DNA of 6,665 nt from JAHEFX01 sp964614585 (lineage in GTDB: Bacteria; Actinomycetota; Acidimicrobiia; Spongiisociales; JAENVV01), in assembly GCA_964614585.1 (NCBI GenBank), contig CAZTLW010000129.1, positions 1-6,665 on the forward strand. The letters run 5' to 3'. A program made the translations under genes and the position numbers. Below the pieces are notes generated by a model. It saw only the letters and a list, made by a program, of their open reading frames with translations. It was not told the origin of the DNA and ran no database searches. This document shows, piece by piece, positions 5,203-6,665 of this stretch. Each line of letters starts with the position of its first letter. Position 1 is the first letter of the stretch.

Positions 5203-6405
5203 TTAAAGCACCTCGAACAGGCCGGCCGCGCCCATGCCGCCACCAACGCACATGGTGCACACAACGTAGCGCGCGCCGCGGCGCTTGCCCTCGATCAGGG
5301 CGTGACCGACCATGCGCGCCCCGGACATGCCATAGGGATGGCCGACCGAGATCGCGCCGCCATCGACGTTGAGCAGATCATTGGGGATGCCCAGCTTGTC
5401 ACGGCAGTAGAGAACCTGCACGGCGAAAGCTTCGTTGAGTTCCCACAGGCCGATATCGTCCATGCCCAGCCCGTGCTTTTCCAGCAGCTTGGGCACCGCG
5501 AAGACCGGGCCGATGCCCATTTCATCGGGCTCGCACCCGGCGGCCATCATGCCCACGTAGCGCCCCAGCGGTTGCAGGCCGCGGCGCTCGGCCTCCTGGG
5601 CCTCCATCACCACGGCGGCGGAGGCGCCATCGGACAATTGCGAGGCGTTGCCGGCGGTGATGAAGCCGCCCTCGGCAATCTCCAGCCCGCCCTTGTGCAC
5701 CGGTTGCAGCGATTGCAGCCCGTCCAGCGTCGTCGAGGGGCGGTTGCCTTCGTCCTGCTCCAGTGTCACCTCGCGACGGCTGATTTCCTTGGTTTCGCGG
5801 TCCTGCACCAGCATCGTGGTGGGCAGGGGCACGATTTCGTCGTCGAAGCGGCCTGCCTCTTGTGCGGCGGCGGTGCGCTGTTGCGATTGCAGGGCGTATT
5901 CGTCTTGGGCGTCGCGGCTGACGCCGTAGCGCCGCGCCACCATTTCGGCGGTTTCCAGCATCGACATGTAGAGCGCGGGCTTGTGTTCCTTGATCCACGG
6001 GTCGGCAAGGCGGTCGGTGCGCATCTTGTCGTTCTGCACGAGGCTGATGGATTCCACGCCGCCGCCGATGGCGACATCCATTCCGTCATGGATGACCTGC
6101 TTGGCCGCGGTGGCGATGGCCATCATGCCCGAGGCGCATTGCCGGTCCAGCGACATGCCGGCCACGGATACCGGCAGGCCGGCGCGGATGACGCCCTGCC
6201 GGGCGATATTGCTGCCGGTCGAGCCCTGCTGAAGCGCCGCGCCGACGATGCAATCCTCGACGTCGTGGCCCTCAAGGCCGGCGCGATCCACGGCGTGGCG
6301 GATGGCGTGGCCGATCAGCTCTTGCGCCTGGGTGTCGTTGAAGGCGCCGCGATAGGCCTTGCCGATCGGGGTGCGGGCGGTTGATACGATGACGGCGTCA
6401 CGCAT
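5203..6405 (-). CDS. Acetyl-CoA C-acyltransferase (degradative-type thiolase)
   Basis: Predicted 400-aa thiolase, typical length, which in beta-oxidation cleaves 3-ketoacyl-CoA with free CoA to give acetyl-CoA and a shortened acyl-CoA. Catalytic residues are all visible: nucleophile Cys90 in DRQCASGMM, the NEAFA box (324-328), His356 in GHPYGMSGAR, and the acid/base Cys386 in CTMCVGGGMG. The DGGAIS-GHP strand and GNASQLSDGA (252-261) also fit. The ATG at 6405 has AGGAAGG about 8 nt upstream and lies 20 bp after the dehydrogenase stop. The frame is open further upstream, but that stretch overlaps the dehydrogenase gene. The pairing with an upstream dehydrogenase suggests the final two steps of a beta-oxidation-like route. 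Biosynthetic acetoacetyl-CoA formation is also possible from sequence alone, but the context favours degradation. Chain-length preference cannot be told. Confidence 0.95.
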   Translation of the reverse strand: MRDAVIVSTARTPIGKAYRGAFNDTQAQELIGHAIRHAVDRAGLEGHDVEDCIVGAALQQGSTGSNIARQGVIRAGLPVSVAGMSLDRQCASGMMAIATAAKQVIHDGMDVAIGGGVESISLVQNDKMRTDRLADPWIKEHKPALYMSMLETAEMVARRYGVSRDAQDEYALQSQQRTAAAQEAGRFDDEIVPLPTTMLVQDRETKEISRREVTLEQDEGNRPSTTLDGLQSLQPVHKGGLEIAEGGFITAGNASQLSDGASAAVVMEAQEAERRGLQPLGRYVGMMAAGCEPDEMGIGPVFAVPKLLEKHGLGMDDIGLWELNEAFAVQVLYCRDKLGIPNDLLNVDGGAISVGHPYGMSGARMVGHALIEGKRRGARYVVCTMCVGGGMGAAGLFEVL

Positions 6406-6425
6406 TGGTCTGGTCCTTCCTGAGT

Positions 6426-6665
6426 TCAATCTTGCCACGGCAGCGGCAGGCCACGGGCCTCGGCCGCCATTCGGGCATATTTTCGGGTCTGGGCAAAGGC
6501 GTTTTCCACCTGCGCCTGCCCTGACGGGTCGCGGATGCGGTCCATTGCCGCCAGTACGCCTTCGGGGCTGAGATCGTCGCCCTGGAGGGCGACGCCGGCG
6601 GTCTCGTAGATCCTGGTTTCGGCAAAGCAACCCGCGCCGGCCCCCAGTATCATCCCGGTCGGGGC
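6426..6665 (-). CDS. C-terminal part of a short-chain dehydrogenase, probably 3-hydroxyacyl-CoA dehydrogenase type (partial)
   Basis: Only the last 79 residues lie in the window; the frame runs uninterrupted through the right edge, and the stop is TGA at 6426-6428. The fragment opens with APTGMILGAGAG, which resembles the segment after the substrate-binding loop of SDR enzymes. It then has an ETAGVALQGDDLSPEGV stretch and a DPSG...NAFAQTRKY tail. This C-terminal pattern resembles SDR proteins related to the dehydrogenase domain of peroxisomal multifunctional enzyme type 2 (HSD17B4), which oxidise 3-hydroxyacyl-CoA. No Rossmann motif or catalytic Tyr-X3-Lys is in view, so the family call rests on this tail and on the thiolase 20 bp downstream. 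An internal ATG at 6651-6653 is not a credible start because the frame continues upstream without a stop. Confidence 0.6.
   Translation of the reverse strand, partial: APTGMILGAGAGCFAETRIYETAGVALQGDDLSPEGVLAAMDRIRDPSGQAQVENAFAQTRKYARMAAEARGLPLPWQD

Noticed and set aside
5097..5264. N-terminal extension of the nitronate monooxygenase frame by 56 residues
   Set aside because: It would cover the GC-rich hairpin and the end of the thiolase gene, and it encodes Arg/Ala/Pro-rich residues with no homology to the family. The ATG at 5096 starts the conserved domain.
4498..6384. Long open frame on the plus strand (628 codons) opposite the thiolase and nitronate monooxygenase genes
   Set aside because: It is antisense to genes with intact catalytic motifs and crosses their intergenic gap. 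Composition is low-complexity and no family is recognisable.
6406..6630. 75-residue N-terminal extension of the thiolase frame
   Set aside because: It overlaps the dehydrogenase gene. The ATG at 6405 has a good ribosome site and starts the standard thiolase N-terminus.
1..6665. Mobile elements, CRISPR arrays, tRNA or rRNA genes
   Set aside because: I saw no transposase or integrase domain, spaced direct repeats, cloverleaf or rRNA sequence. Gene spacing is compact and composition is even apart from the short AT-rich promoter stretch.

Overview
The window is GC-rich, and every gene I can support lies on the minus strand, so transcription runs from high to low coordinates. The protein types suggest an alphaproteobacterium, most likely Rhodobacterales (roseobacter group). 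The main clues are the long-spacer Bfd paired with bacterioferritin, the acyl-CoA style operon containing an APH-family kinase, and a TGA-N9-TCA site of the alphaproteobacterial iron-box type. This placement is an impression from protein character, not a database result.

Region 908 to the right edge holds a seven-gene metabolic cluster that enters from beyond position 6665. In transcription order it encodes the C-terminus of a short-chain dehydrogenase (cut by the edge), a thiolase, a nitronate monooxygenase-family flavoprotein, a histidine-phosphatase-family protein, an APH-type phosphotransferase, a PaaI-type hotdog thioesterase and an MDR-type NADPH oxidoreductase. The gaps are 20, 106, 2, 10, 10 and 30 bp, and a clear intrinsic terminator follows at 850-879. 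The one long gap, between thiolase and nitronate monooxygenase, holds a perfect 14-bp inverted repeat whose loop on the transcribed strand is four GGG runs separated by single C residues. The dehydrogenase and thiolase fit the last two steps of beta-oxidation. The thioesterase fits release of CoA from intermediates. The kinase and enone-reductase-type enzyme hint at unusual acyl substrates such as 4-hydroxyacyl or alpha,beta-unsaturated carbonyl compounds. The substrate cannot be read from the sequence.

Region 15-850 is a separate iron-storage unit: bfd (bacterioferritin-associated ferredoxin) followed by bfr (bacterioferritin), whose reading frames overlap by 53 nt. The AT-rich stretch upstream of bfd carries a TGATA-N5-TATCA palindrome that matches the TGA-N9-TCA iron-responsive box. 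Bfr stores iron, and reduced Bfd would supply electrons to release it.

I see no mobile element, CRISPR array, tRNA or rRNA. Nothing here is clearly a previously undescribed system. The most unusual items are the quadruplex-loop hairpin, the phosphatase with Ser in place of its second catalytic His, and the kinase-containing acyl-CoA operon.
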